A DNA stretch of 64,000 bases from Colwellia sp. 75C3 (GTDB lineage: Bacteria > Pseudomonadota > Gammaproteobacteria > Enterobacterales > Alteromonadaceae), in the NCBI RefSeq assembly GCF_002836255.1, contig NZ_PJAU01000032.1:496001-560000 (forward strand). The letters run 5' to 3'. The notes below the pieces were generated by a model. It worked only from the letters and a program-made list of their open reading frames with translations, had not been told where the DNA came from and did no database searches. Numbering within the stretch: the first letter of the stretch is position 1; each line of letters opens with the position of its first letter. A program made the position numbers and the translations under genes. Shown piece after piece: positions 9,956-19,371 of the stretch.

Positions 9956-11167
9956 TTATTTATATTTTTGCATTACTAATGTGGCATTAGTACCGCCAAA
10001 ACCAAAGCTATTCGACATAACAAGGTTTAGCTCAACATCACGTTTTTCAGTAACAATATCTAAGCCTTGTGCTTTCTCATCTAAATTATCAATGTTAATT
10101 GAAGGAGCAACAAAGTTGTTTTCCATCATTAATATTGAGTAAATAGCTTCGTGAACGCCAGCGGCACCTAATGCATGACCTGTCATTGCTTTAGTCGCAC
10201 TAATTGCTGGTGAATCTTCACCAAATAACTCTTGAATTGCGCCTAATTCTTTAACATCACCAACCGGTGTAGAAGTTCCGTGAGTATTTAAGTAATCAAG
10301 TTTACCTTCAACACCTTGCATTGCTTGTTGCATACAACGAACTGCGCCTTCACCACTTGGAGCTACCATGTCATAACCATCAGAGGTTGCGCCATAGCCT
10401 ACAAGTTCAGCGTATATGTGAGCGCCACGTGCAAGAGCATGCTCTAATTCTTCAACAACAACCATACCGCCGCCGCCAGAAATAACAAAACCGTCTCGGT
10501 CTGCATCATAGGTACGTGAAGCTAATTCAGGCGTATCATTACGACCCGCTGATAAAGCCCCCATACCATCAAACATCATAGCAAGTGACCAATGAACTTC
10601 TTCACCACCACCAGCAAAAACGATATCTTGTTTGCCTAATTGAATAAGCTCCATCGCATTACCAATACAATGAGCACTTGTTGCACAAGCTGAACTTATT
10701 GAGTAGTTAACACCTTTAATTTTAAAAGGCGTTGCTAAACAAGCAGATACTGTGCTTCCCATAGTTTTTGGTACTGCATAAGGACCAACACGACGAATAC
10801 CACGGTTACGAAGCGTATCAGTTGAAGCAACGATGTTTTCAGATGAAGCGCCACCAGAGCCAGCAACAATACCAGTACGGAAGTTTGATACTTGATCTTC
10901 AGTTAATTTTGCATCTTTAACAGCTTGATCCATTGCAATATAAGCATAACCTGCAGCATCACCCATAAAACGGATGGCTTTACGGTCAATGAAATCTTTA
11001 GTTTCAATCTCAGGCTTACCCCAAACTTGACTACGTAGACCTTGCTCTGCAAAACTTTCAGAATGAGAAATACCTGATTTACCAGCTTTTAATGAGGCTA
11101 ATACTTCATCAGCATTGTTACCAATACTTGAGACTATACCTAAGCCTGTTATTACGACACGTTTCAT
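9956..11167 (-). CDS. fabB: beta-ketoacyl-ACP synthase I
   Basis: FabB condenses malonyl-ACP with acyl-ACP during fatty-acid elongation and is the synthase needed for unsaturated fatty acids. The 403-aa protein has the Cys-His-His triad: C161 in [10 protein letters not shown]296 in [11 protein letters not shown] and H331 in [10 protein letters not shown], plus the glycine-rich SFGFGGTNA end. Length matches FabB. It is transcribed away from mnmC, as in Escherichia coli. The sequence does not separate it fully from FabF, but the mnmC neighbourhood supports FabB. Confidence 0.95.
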   Translation of the reverse strand: MKRVVITGLGIVSSIGNNADEVLASLKAGKSGISHSESFAEQGLRSQVWGKPEIETKDFIDRKAIRFMGDAAGYAYIAMDQAVKDAKLTEDQVSNFRTGIVAGSGGASSENIVASTDTLRNRGIRRVGPYAVPKTMGSTVSACLATPFKIKGVNYSISSACATSAHCIGNAMELIQLGKQDIVFAGGGEEVHWSLAMMFDGMGALSAGRNDTPELASRTYDADRDGFVISGGGGMVVVEELEHALARGAHIYAELVGYGATSDGYDMVAPSGEGAVRCMQQAMQGVEGKLDYLNTHGTSTPVGDVKELGAIQELFGEDSPAISATKAMTGHALGAAGVHEAIYSILMMENNFVAPSINIDNLDEKAQGLDIVTEKRDVELNLVMSNSFGFGGTNATLVMQKYK

Positions 11168-11691
11168 TTAACTAACCATCTATAATTGTAAAATTTTGCG
11201 CTATTATACAGGTAATAGCCATTGAACTGGTATTACTAGTTGTTTATACCAATCGGACTAATTTATTGGTCACTTAGCGAGAATGAAAAGGTTTAGAGGC
11301 AAGGCCTTGATTGAAGAGAATGGTTATTCCCTTGTCAAAATCAATAACGCCGCATATAAACCTTTTAAACTCGCCCTTTGGGAGTTCAGTAGCAAACTGA
11401 TAACATCACAAAATGCATTAAATATAGAATAACTATGTTTAACCCATTTTGTTTGTTCTAAGCTCGCTACTAAAGCTCTAAGTTGGTCAATTAATTAATC
11501 CGTTTGGTATTACCACAACATAAACCAGCGTACACTTGTACACTATAATATGACATCCATTCTTATATATCTATGACATTTTTATTAAACTATCGTTATT
11601 TTCTGATCAATATCAATATTTCGGGTAAAATAACTGAGGTAACCTATCTAAATCATTCACCAGCACTGTCATTCTACTTAAAGATTATTTC
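11168..11691. other. fabB-mnmC divergent intergenic region
   Basis: These 524 bp contain promoters for the two divergent genes and a 263-bp MITE-like element (11247-11509). Between the element and mnmC lies CTGATCAATATCAA (about 11604-11617), one base off a consensus FNR box. Its role is uncertain. Confidence 0.55.
11247..11509. mobile_element. MITE-like element with terminal inverted repeats
   Basis: The left end TACCAATCGGACTAATTT and the complement of the right end, TACCAAACGGATTAATTA, form inverted repeats of about 26 bp with a few mismatches. The 263-bp unit has no open reading frame of note and is flanked by TTA direct repeats (11244-11246 and 11510-11512), consistent with a 3-bp target duplication. 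It lies between fabB and mnmC. End fragments occur at 32-52 and 20596-20617. The transposase that would move it was not found in the window. Confidence 0.65.
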
Positions 11692-13800
11692 ATGAAAAAA
11701 CCAGATAAAACAGATAATAGCAATAAATTAGCCAACCAAGAAGAGCGTATTTCTGATTGCCCGCGTTTTGATGAGACATATTTGGATAGCGAGTCAAACT
11801 ATCAACAGAATGATTTAGTATTTATTCACAATAATCAAATAAAACACCGTTTACAAGATGCTAAGCAAACATTTACGGTGGCTGAAACAGCTTTTGGAAC
11901 AGGGTTAAATTTTTTATTAACCTTACAGGCGTACCAAAATGCACAACAAACCTCTGTTACTCAGCTAGCGCCGTTACATTACATTAGTGTTGAGCAGTGC
12001 CCGTTATCAAAAGAGCAATTAGTTCAATCGCTGTCGTTATTGCCGCAACTACAAGAATTGGCCTTAGTACTGACTAATGACTATCCCCAATGTCCTGTTG
12101 AGCAGTTTGGTCAAGAGTTTCAAGCAACATTCTTAAATGACCAGGTACGTTTAACGCTACTATTTGATGATCCCGTCAATGGCTTATCTTCACTAAGAAG
12201 TTCAAAGAGCGGCTTAGTGGATGCTTGGTACCTAAATGGTATTTCCCCTGAAAAGAGCTCTGAGCTAAACTCTGCAATAAATAATGCACAGTGCTATAAG
12301 GATGTATTGTCTCAAATAAATAGGCTTTCAAAAGAACAAGCAACACTGACTACATTATCCGCTACGGACATTATTAAAAAACAATTACGCGATATCGGCT
12401 TTAGACTTGAACAACGATCAGCGCAAGATAAAAAGACCGAGTTTGTTTTTGCGATAATGCAAAGTAACCCGCTAACAACTAAGGGCTACCGTTTAAGACC
12501 TGCCATCATCAAACCCCAGCATGTCAGTATTCTTGGCGGCGGCATCGCTTCGGCTTGTGCCGCTTATGCATTAACAAAACAAGGAATAGACGTTACGCTA
12601 TATTGTAAAGATGCCTCACTCGCTCAGGGCGGTTCAAGTAATGCGATTGGCGCTTTATATCCGTTATTGCACCAACAAAAAGATGATATAAGTTCTTTTT
12701 ACCAGCAAGCATTTTGGCGTGCTAAAGCGTTATATACTGAGATTGCAGAGCAAGGTTTTTCATTTGCGCATCAGTGGTGTGGTTTATTAGAAGTATCTTA
12801 CAAAGAAGCATTAGTTAATAGGCAACAAGCATTTGAACAACTTAATACCTGGCCTAGGGACCTCATCCATGGCGTCAATGCTAAACAAGCCAGCGACCAT
12901 GCAAATATAAACTTACCGTACGGTGGTCTTTTCATGCCCAATGCGGGCTGGATATCGCCGCAAGAGTTAGTAAAAAACATTTTTAAAGCCGCTCAAGCGA
13001 CTAACCGCTTAACTATACTAACCGATACGCATATCACTAAAATACAGCAGGTCACTAATACTAGTGTTAAGACCAGTTCAAACACTAGTCCCAACACAAG
13101 CCCAAGTGAACACAATAAATCATGGCGTATATACAGTAACCAAGGTGAATTTGACGCGAGTGTACTGGTTATATGTGGTGGTGCTGATTCGATTGAAATT
13201 GAACAGCTTAAACCGCTACCGCTTACAGCTACACGTGGCCAGATAACAAGTATGACAAGTAATAAACAGATAAATAAGCTATCGACTGTTATTTGCCATA
13301 AGGGTTACTTAACGCCTGAAAATAAAGGCATTCACTGCATAGGCGCAACATTTCAAAAAAATGATACTAATTTAAACACTGACACAGCGGACGATCACTA
13401 CAACTTAAATATGTTAGCTAAATGCTTGCCTGAGTTATCGTCAACTATTGCTTGGCAAGAAGAAGATATTTCGTCGAGTAAAGCGAGACTGCGTTGCATG
13501 TCACAAGACCACTTACCTCTGGTAGGAGCAGTACCCAAAATTAATGAACATATCCAAACTTACTCTCATTTAGGCAAAGATAAGAATTGGAAATATAGCG
13601 AAGCGCCGCCGTGTATAGATAATCTCTACGTACTGCTAGGGCTTGGTGCCCGAGGTTTGTGTTCAGCGCCATTGGCTGCAGACATTTTAACAGCCGAGTT
13701 ATGCAACACCCCTTACCCCATGGACAATCAAATGATATTTAACTTAAGTCCGAACCGTTTCATCATCAGAGATATTATCAAAAGGAAAATTCCTCAGTAA
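11692..13800 (+). CDS. mnmC: bifunctional tRNA mnm5s2U methyltransferase / FAD oxidoreductase
   Basis: MnmC finishes the mnm5s2U34 wobble modification of tRNA. The C-terminal FAD domain removes the carboxymethyl group and the N-terminal domain methylates with SAM. The 702-aa protein has the N-terminal methyltransferase region with [11 protein letters not shown] at about 67-77. The Rossmann FAD motif [13 protein letters not shown] lies near residues 279-291, and the C-terminal [12 protein letters not shown] motif near 655. A Thr/Ser/Asn-rich insertion near 465-475 is unusual. Divergent placement to fabB is conserved. Confidence 0.94.
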   Translation: MKKPDKTDNSNKLANQEERISDCPRFDETYLDSESNYQQNDLVFIHNNQIKHRLQDAKQTFTVAETAFGTGLNFLLTLQAYQNAQQTSVTQLAPLHYISVEQCPLSKEQLVQSLSLLPQLQELALVLTNDYPQCPVEQFGQEFQATFLNDQVRLTLLFDDPVNGLSSLRSSKSGLVDAWYLNGISPEKSSELNSAINNAQCYKDVLSQINRLSKEQATLTTLSATDIIKKQLRDIGFRLEQRSAQDKKTEFVFAIMQSNPLTTKGYRLRPAIIKPQHVSILGGGIASACAAYALTKQGIDVTLYCKDASLAQGGSSNAIGALYPLLHQQKDDISSFYQQAFWRAKALYTEIAEQGFSFAHQWCGLLEVSYKEALVNRQQAFEQLNTWPRDLIHGVNAKQASDHANINLPYGGLFMPNAGWISPQELVKNIFKAAQATNRLTILTDTHITKIQQVTNTSVKTSSNTSPNTSPSEHNKSWRIYSNQGEFDASVLVICGGADSIEIEQLKPLPLTATRGQITSMTSNKQINKLSTVICHKGYLTPENKGIHCIGATFQKNDTNLNTDTADDHYNLNMLAKCLPELSSTIAWQEEDISSSKARLRCMSQDHLPLVGAVPKINEHIQTYSHLGKDKNWKYSEAPPCIDNLYVLLGLGARGLCSAPLAADILTAELCNTPYPMDNQMIFNLSPNRFIIRDIIKRKIPQ

Positions 13801-13899
13801 GGCCGATCGAATTAATTTTCGATCCCTTAGCGAGAATGAATCCGGTTACTATAAAGATGGTCTATTCTGTAGATAAGACTCACTCGGTTTTTATCGCTC

Positions 13900-15081
13900 A
13901 TGATGGTCAAAATCCTCAACATACTAAACACAAGTATTAGCCGATTCGCTCAAAACGCTTTGTTAATATTTGTATTTATAACTAGCTTTTTTTGTCATAT
14001 GACTTGGGCAAATAAAGCAGATATCACCATAAACAACGCCCCCGATAAAATTCACGTTTTATTAGTCAACCCATCAATTGAAAATGATCCTTTCTGGCAA
14101 AAAATAGAAGTAATCACTGAGCAAGCAGCCGTTGAGCTAGATATTAATTTAACGATAATTCACGGCCACGGCACGCGATTTTTTCAATTAGAAGAGCTCA
14201 AAAAATATTTTAATAAAAACCCAGCCCCCGACTACATTATCTTAATAAATTATCCAGGTAATGCCAAAGTCAGTATGGATTTCATGCAGCAGCATAAAGT
14301 AAAAGTAAAAGTAAAAGTAATCACCCTAGAGCAAACCATAACTAAAGAAGAAAAGAATATCATTGGGGATCCAGGTGAAATATATAAAAACTGGCTAGGG
14401 GAGATATACTTTGATAACGCCAGCGCAGGATACCTTTTAGCAAAGGGACTCATTAATCTAGCTAAAAAGGCTAACAAAAAACCTATCGTCGCTGGTATCA
14501 GCGGTCACCATGGTTCAGAATCATCTTTGCGCAATAGTGGTTTACAAAAGGCTATTTACGAAAGTGGTGCCCACTTAACACAAATTGTTCATGCTGGATG
14601 GTCTTATGAAGATGCCTATAAAAAAACACATAAACTCCTGCAACGCTACCCAAACATAAATATTATTTGGTGTGCTTCTGATCATATGGCGTTAGGTGCA
14701 GTCAAAGCTATTGAGGACAGTGGTAAAAAGGTGGGTGTTGATATTCTTATTGGTGGTTTCGATTGGACCCCAAAAGGAATAAATAGCATCTACAATAAAA
14801 AATTATCAGCCAGTATAGGGGGCCATTTCATGATGGGCGCTCTAGCGATAATAGCCATTTATAATGAAGAACAGGGTATCAGTCATAATATTTTTGTTAA
14901 TGGACAGCATAATAGTTTTGAGCTTTCTCTGATTACTCAGAAAAATATCAGCCACCATATTAAACTGCTTCAAACTGATAGGCTTTCTCAAGTGAGTTTT
15001 AAGAAACTAGCACTACTTTATCAAAACAATGACAGCTTAACCTCATTCAGCATATTAGAAATACTAGACAAGTCTCATTAA
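13900..15081 (+). CDS. periplasmic sugar-binding-type protein, no transporter nearby
   Basis: The 393-aa product has an N-terminal hydrophobic export segment (about 20-37, ending near TWA) and then a type-1 periplasmic binding fold of the ribose/autoinducer-2 family. Supporting motifs are HVLLVNPSIENDPFW near 52, ISGHHGSESSLRNSGLQKA near 205, and IIWCASDHMALGAVKAIEDSGKKVGVDILIGGFDW near 255-290. No ABC permease or ATPase lies beside it. It is followed 128 bp later by a secreted PilJ-domain protein, so a sensing role is as likely as uptake. The ligand cannot be read from the sequence. Codons for KVKVKVKV (about 14295-14319) come from a hexanucleotide repeat. Confidence 0.75.
   Translation: MMVKILNILNTSISRFAQNALLIFVFITSFFCHMTWANKADITINNAPDKIHVLLVNPSIENDPFWQKIEVITEQAAVELDINLTIIHGHGTRFFQLEELKKYFNKNPAPDYIILINYPGNAKVSMDFMQQHKVKVKVKVITLEQTITKEEKNIIGDPGEIYKNWLGEIYFDNASAGYLLAKGLINLAKKANKKPIVAGISGHHGSESSLRNSGLQKAIYESGAHLTQIVHAGWSYEDAYKKTHKLLQRYPNINIIWCASDHMALGAVKAIEDSGKKVGVDILIGGFDWTPKGINSIYNKKLSASIGGHFMMGALAIIAIYNEEQGISHNIFVNGQHNSFELSLITQKNISHHIKLLQTDRLSQVSFKKLALLYQNNDSLTSFSILEILDKSH
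14295..14319 (+). repeat. coding hexanucleotide microsatellite
   Basis: The unit AAAGTA is repeated four times in frame and encodes alternating Lys-Val residues inside the binding-protein gene. Slippage by whole units would lengthen or shorten a surface strand without a frameshift. Confidence 0.7.
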
Positions 15082-15119
15082 AACTAAAGCATTATCAACT
15101 ACTAACCTCTTATTTATAA

Positions 15120-15158
15120 ATATTGATTAATATTGATTAATATTGATTAATATTGATA
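15120..15158. repeat. 10-bp direct repeats upstream of the PilJ-domain gene
   Basis: TATTGATTAA occurs three times in direct succession from 15121, followed by TATTGATATT. The period is close to one helical turn. The next 14 bases, TTGATATTATTCAA (15153-15166), are one base off an FNR-type palindrome. The array lies about 90 bp before the start codon at 15246. Confidence 0.65.
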
Positions 15159-15245
15159 TTATTCAAACAAGCTTGAGCTAAATCAACCCCTGACTTCTAT
15201 AATTTCACTATGGTACTCCTATATTTACTAATAGGAGTTTTTGAC

Positions 15246-16073
15246 ATGAAAGTCACTTTATTACCCAGTATTTTAATCGCATCAACCTTACTGTTTATCA
15301 GTAGTTCAAAAATAGTAATCGCCCAACAACTAAACCTCTCTCAATCGATAAACCAAGCTGGCTTACAGCGCATGTTATCTCAACGTATGGCTAAAAATTA
15401 TATCTTACTCAGTCAAGATATTGATGCACAAGCCGCTGCTGATGAGCTTGATGAAAGCTCAGCACTCTTTGAAGAAAACTTATTTAAGCTGAATCATTCA
15501 ATTACTCATCCTGAATCAAAATTAGCGCTGAAAAAGTTAAAAAATAACTGGTATGCCTTTCGTCAATTTGTCTTAAGCGATGCAAATAAAGAGCAAACAG
15601 CGCAAGTTGTTGATAGGAGTACTTTGTTACTAAAATCTGCACATGCTTTAGTGTTGAGTTTAGAGAAAAACTCTCGTTCTCATAGCGATCACCTGATTAA
15701 TGTATCGGGTCGACAACGTATGCTTTCTCAACGTCTAGCGATGCTCTATTTTGCGAGTCATTCTGGTGTACAAGAAAAAGTATTCCAACAAGAGATGCAC
15801 AAAACATCAAGACAATTTGGCCAAGCATTAACGCAATTAATATCAGCGAAAGAAAACAATGCCGAAATTAAAGAAGCCTTACAAGAAGTGAATAATCAAT
15901 GGAGTTTTTATAAAACTAAATTTAATGGCGCTAACAAGGGACGCTTCTCCCCCAAAACCATTAAAGTTGTCAGTGAGTCAATGCTAAAAGACATGAATAA
16001 TATAACGTCGTTATATGAGGTAGAAAGTATTGCGCAAACTAAATACTCTAGCTGGATAAGACCTGCAAATTAA
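15246..16073 (+). CDS. secreted protein with two PilJ/NarX-type sensor motifs
   Basis: The 275-aa product has a signal peptide (ending near VIA, residue 26) and two copies of the type IV pili methyl-accepting chemotaxis transducer N-terminal (PilJ) motif. These are INQAGLQRMLSQRMAKNY near 35-52 and VSGRQRMLSQRLAMLYF near 155-171. In NarX/NarQ the equivalent P-box binds nitrate or nitrite. There is no second membrane span, HAMP, kinase or receiver domain, so the protein seems to be a free periplasmic sensor or chaperone-like partner. I chose the ATG at 15246 because TAGGAG lies 7-8 bp upstream and the signal peptide then begins MKVTLLPS. An in-frame ATG at 15210 has no ribosome-binding site. 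Confidence 0.72.
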   Translation: MKVTLLPSILIASTLLFISSSKIVIAQQLNLSQSINQAGLQRMLSQRMAKNYILLSQDIDAQAAADELDESSALFEENLFKLNHSITHPESKLALKKLKNNWYAFRQFVLSDANKEQTAQVVDRSTLLLKSAHALVLSLEKNSRSHSDHLINVSGRQRMLSQRLAMLYFASHSGVQEKVFQQEMHKTSRQFGQALTQLISAKENNAEIKEALQEVNNQWSFYKTKFNGANKGRFSPKTIKVVSESMLKDMNNITSLYEVESIAQTKYSSWIRPAN

Positions 16074-16085
16074 ATAAAAACAAGC

Positions 16086-16112
16086 GTACTTCCTAAAAGG
16101 TTTAGGAAGTAC
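16086..16112. terminator. perfect hairpin between convergent genes
   Basis: GTACTTCCTAAA and TTTAGGAAGTAC pair perfectly over 12 bp with a 3-base AGG loop. No strong T-run follows on either strand, so it may be a non-canonical terminator or a transcript-end stabilising structure between the PilJ-domain gene and yfcL. Confidence 0.5.
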
Positions 16113-16165
16113 CGTTAATATAGCCCTCATTAATACAGGACAATAGCTAAAGTATTATCCTAAGA

Positions 16166-16477
16166 TTAAAGCACAAACTTCTTTTGAATTTCCAACCAAA
16201 AGTTGGAGACTATAGCGTAATCTTGCGGTGATAATTCAGCTTTAGCTTGCATCGCCTTCTGAGTAACGGCCTTCACCAAATCAGCAGAAACAAGCTGATT
16301 CTCATCACCAAATTCTGTCGCAACTAAAGAAAGAAATCCGCGCATATAACCGCTGGCAAATAAAGTATCACTGTCAGTATCATCAAGGTCGAATAAACCA
16401 TCTAGATACTGGTAAAAGTCAGCCACGGTAGTCAGCTGTTTGTTTGAAAGGGTGGTGTTACTTGAGTTAGTTGGCAT
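16166..16477 (-). CDS. yfcL: YfcL family protein
   Basis: This 103-aa acidic protein matches the YfcL family: an N-terminal FYQYLDGLFDLDDTDSDTLFASGYMRGFLSLV block and a C-terminal WLEIQKKF. The molecular function of YfcL is unknown to me. In Escherichia coli it sits between mnmC and yfcM (epmC). Here it is in the same neighbourhood but with one extra gene between it and epmC. Likely last gene of a three-gene minus-strand operon. Confidence 0.8.
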   Translation of the reverse strand: MPTNSSNTTLSNKQLTTVADFYQYLDGLFDLDDTDSDTLFASGYMRGFLSLVATEFGDENQLVSADLVKAVTQKAMQAKAELSPQDYAIVSNFWLEIQKKFVL

Positions 16478-16525
16478 ATATTTTCACTTGAGAAAGTTAA
16501 GTTAAAGTTAATCTACGAATTAATA

Positions 16526-17689
16526 TTATTGAGGGCTAGCAAGTGGGTAAAGCACTTGGTCTTTATAGCCAGTAGTTATTGGCATAAATCCAGAAAGCTG
16601 TTGGTCAAGCTCACTATCACCGGTATCACTAATCAATGGTTTATTTGCTAAAGCTTCTAATTTAGCCTTAGTTGCCAAAATAGTAATATTATCACTACCT
16701 CCTGGCTGCGCTAAGATTGTACGAATAATACGAGGACTTAATTGCTGATTACCACGACCAAATACATGTCCTTGCCCACCTATTAAGGTAATGACAAGCT
16801 TACTGATACCTTGGTAATTGATAATTGCTTTATAGAGTTCTACTTCGGTGACATCTGAAGCTACCAGTGATTGCTCGCTGACAATATCGACACCGAGTAA
16901 GGTATTATCTAAGGCTAACTCACTCATTAAAAATGCGGTAGTAGATCCAGATCCAATAATAAATTGTCTATCTTCATGGTCGTTCATTTCTTCGATAACA
17001 TTAGCTGCGATATCTTGTAGTACAAGTTCATCACTTTCTTTTCCGCCTGATTTAACGGCTTGCACATAACGCAGTTCACTCGGAATTTTCATCTCGCTAT
17101 AGCGCTTTGCTTTGACGATACCTTGCCTAAATAGACTCTCGTCTATATCCATGACATCACCAGTCGTTAAGGTCACTAATTCCTTAGTGACCATCAATTC
17201 AATAATGCGACCTGCGGCTTTTGGTGTAATCGCATAAACACCCGAATGAATCTTACAACCTGCTGGTATACCTAACACAGGAACCGGTTGATAATCATCA
17301 TCACTGGCAACTACATTGGCAATATCTCGAGCGGTACCATCACCGCCAGCAAATAATATAATGTCCACGCCATGGACTAATAAAGCTTCTGCTGCTAATT
17401 GACTGTCATCACTTTGGGTGTGCTTATTTTTTGCTTGATAAAGCACTTCGACCTTAAAACCTAACTCACGGGCACATTGCTCTCCCATCAGCGCATTGGC
17501 AGTATAGATAACGATGTCATCTTGGTAAGGTAATAAGACCTCAAGGGCCAACTTCGCCCGCGTATTAGCTTGTGGTTTAGCGCCTAATGCTAACGCATGC
17601 ATTACCATGCCATCACTACCTTTGAGCGCAACACTGCCACCTATGCCCGCAATAGGGTTGATTATAAAACCGAGTTTAAATTTTTTCAT
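16526..17689 (-). CDS. ATP-NAD kinase-like protein (AcoX type)
   Basis: The 387-aa protein carries the NAD-kinase/diacylglycerol-kinase fold signature FAGGDGTARDIANVV near 117-131 and begins with FKLGFIINPIAGIGG, as in AcoX-type ATP-NAD kinase relatives. The true NAD kinase of this chromosome is probably the separate nadK at 37719, so the substrate of this paralogue is open. It lies 19 bp after epmC and 48 bp before yfcL, so the three are probably one operon. Confidence 0.78.
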   Translation of the reverse strand: MKKFKLGFIINPIAGIGGSVALKGSDGMVMHALALGAKPQANTRAKLALEVLLPYQDDIVIYTANALMGEQCARELGFKVEVLYQAKNKHTQSDDSQLAAEALLVHGVDIILFAGGDGTARDIANVVASDDDYQPVPVLGIPAGCKIHSGVYAITPKAAGRIIELMVTKELVTLTTGDVMDIDESLFRQGIVKAKRYSEMKIPSELRYVQAVKSGGKESDELVLQDIAANVIEEMNDHEDRQFIIGSGSTTAFLMSELALDNTLLGVDIVSEQSLVASDVTEVELYKAIINYQGISKLVITLIGGQGHVFGRGNQQLSPRIIRTILAQPGGSDNITILATKAKLEALANKPLISDTGDSELDQQLSGFMPITTGYKDQVLYPLASPQ

Positions 17690-17708
17690 GGTCTGTCTCT
17701 GTTTTTTA

Positions 17709-18239
17709 CTATAACGTAAAGTGCATACGGTTTAATGGTAATGGCGTTTGATAAAAATCGGCCAACGCTGCGATAAATACTTGTGCATCACGGGGGAAGC
17801 CGGTGCTTAAATAGATTTCTACTTGCTGATAAACCGCCAATCTAAATGCAGCACGACAGGTATTTCCTGTGCCAGATAAGTTATCTACCGAAACTTCAAA
17901 TTTTTTCCCGACCGCAACACACAGTGCCCACTCTATTGCTTGTGGTTTAATTTCTACTTGTTCAAATTTAAGCTGCTGAGCTTGATCACGACCATCTGGA
18001 ATATACCAATAACCAAAATCTTCCAATAAACGCCGAGAATCCCCAGCCAGGCACCAATGTGCCACTTCATGTAAAGCGCTAGCAAAAAATCCATGAGCAA
18101 AAATAATGCGATGATATTCACACGTTTCACTTATAGGAGCATATAAAGGCTCATCATCCCCTTTTACCAACTGAGTATTCATGCTGGTACTAAAGGTGTG
18201 ATTAAAAATACGGATTAAATCTTGATATTGATAGGACAT
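17709..18239 (-). CDS. epmC: elongation factor P hydroxylase
   Basis: EpmC (YfcM) hydroxylates the beta-lysyl-lysine side chain of elongation factor P after EpmA/EpmB have added it. The 176-aa protein is the usual family size and has the conserved ALHEVAHWCLAG segment (HExxH-like metal-site region) near 56-67, DYGYWYIPDGR-like sequence near 75-85, and a LNRMHFTL end. It is the first gene of the yfcL operon on the minus strand. Confidence 0.88.
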   Translation of the reverse strand: MSYQYQDLIRIFNHTFSTSMNTQLVKGDDEPLYAPISETCEYHRIIFAHGFFASALHEVAHWCLAGDSRRLLEDFGYWYIPDGRDQAQQLKFEQVEIKPQAIEWALCVAVGKKFEVSVDNLSGTGNTCRAAFRLAVYQQVEIYLSTGFPRDAQVFIAALADFYQTPLPLNRMHFTL

Positions 18240-18527
18240 GCGCAGTGCAGTAAAAATGAAAAACGTATTCTAACTAAAAGGCTGGGTGCATGCACTGGCT
18301 ATTTTTATAAAAGCACTTGTCGAGAAATAGCATATTCCAATTAGTCTCACCGAAGCCGTTCAGCAACACTACATTAACGCGAAAAACACTGTTTCATAGC
18401 CTAACCCACAAAACTTGTTAAATTTATGTAAATATAAATAGCTTATGATGAATGTATCATGGTACTAATTAACACTAGTGTCAGTTTCTAAAAAAGATAA
18501 AAATTATCATCAAGGAAGATATAATAT

Positions 18528-19232
18528 ATGGGCTTAATTAATAACGCTAAACTCAAAGCATTTTTTTTAATAAGTGGCGGAGAAAATAATATCTCCACAG
18601 GAGAACTTCACCATTCTATTAGCCACTTTACTGGCTTAGTTCAAACCTGTGATATTGATACAACAGTAGAAAAAACAATGCCCGATGTTGCCCAAAGCAA
18701 GAGTTATAATTTAATTTTTATTGATTTATATAATAGCAACTGGGGTAATGAAATTCCCTTAGCAATTCAGAAAATAGTCTGTAACGCACGTACTGTATTT
18801 TTTAATGCTCAAAAGAATAAATACGATGAAAAGCAGCTGTTATTATCAGGTCTTGCTGGTATTTTTTATCTAAATGAAGGCCTTGATATAATCTTACGTG
18901 GTATCACAAAATTACAAAAAAATGAACGATGGTTTAAAAGAGAAACAATGGATAGTGCATTGAATGACCTGCTTATTAAAGAGAACAGAGCAAACCGACT
19001 GCCCGCCCGCCCAAATCAGCGAGCAATAAACGTACCTAGCCTTACACGGCGAGAAAACACTATTATAGGCTTAGTTTCCTGTGGTGCAAAAAATCAAGAA
19101 ATTGCCGACCAGCTTCACATCAGTCCTAATACAGTAAAAACCCATCTCTACAGTATTTTTCGAAAAACCAGTTCTCGAAACCGTATAGAGCTGATTAGTT
19201 GGACACAAAATTATGCCGTTAGTATCAATTAA
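18528..19232 (+). CDS. csgD: CsgD-like LuxR-family regulator of curli
   Basis: CsgD activates curli genes. The 234-aa protein has a degenerate receiver-like N-terminal domain without a clear phosphorylation site and a C-terminal LuxR helix-turn-helix (about 172-225). The helix-turn-helix shows LTRRENTIIGLVSCG, NQEIADQLHISPNTVKTHLYSIF and SSRNRIELISW. An AAGGAAGA ribosome-binding site lies 7 bp before the ATG. It converges on the csgG end of the curli operon rather than diverging from it as in Escherichia coli. The assignment rests on domain type plus location. Confidence 0.85.
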   Translation: MGLINNAKLKAFFLISGGENNISTGELHHSISHFTGLVQTCDIDTTVEKTMPDVAQSKSYNLIFIDLYNSNWGNEIPLAIQKIVCNARTVFFNAQKNKYDEKQLLLSGLAGIFYLNEGLDIILRGITKLQKNERWFKRETMDSALNDLLIKENRANRLPARPNQRAINVPSLTRRENTIIGLVSCGAKNQEIADQLHISPNTVKTHLYSIFRKTSSRNRIELISWTQNYAVSIN

Positions 19233-19260
19233 TATAATGTAAAATACAAAAATAAAATAC

Positions 19261-19293
19261 AAAAAAGCCAGTGATTACTCACTGGCTTTTTTA
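19261..19293. terminator. bidirectional terminator between csgD and csgG
   Basis: AAAAAAGCCAGTGA and TCACTGGCTTTTTT form a strong hairpin with A and T tracts on both sides. It serves the convergent csgD (+) and csgG (-) transcripts. Confidence 0.88.
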
Positions 19294-19371
19294 TTGATTT
19301 TTTTATAATTTATATTACTTAGGTAAATTATAAAATGGGAGGTAGCCTACACTAAAATAGACCCCTGCGGA

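Noticed and set aside
11604..11617. FNR-like box upstream of mnmC
   Set aside because: It has one mismatch to the palindrome, and oxygen control of a tRNA-modification enzyme has no supporting context, so I did not list it as a site of its own.
13796..13899. Second complete MITE copy downstream of mnmC
   Set aside because: Only a 15-base string (CTTAGCGAGAATGAA) is shared. The ends and the inverted repeat are absent, so it is at most a degraded fragment.
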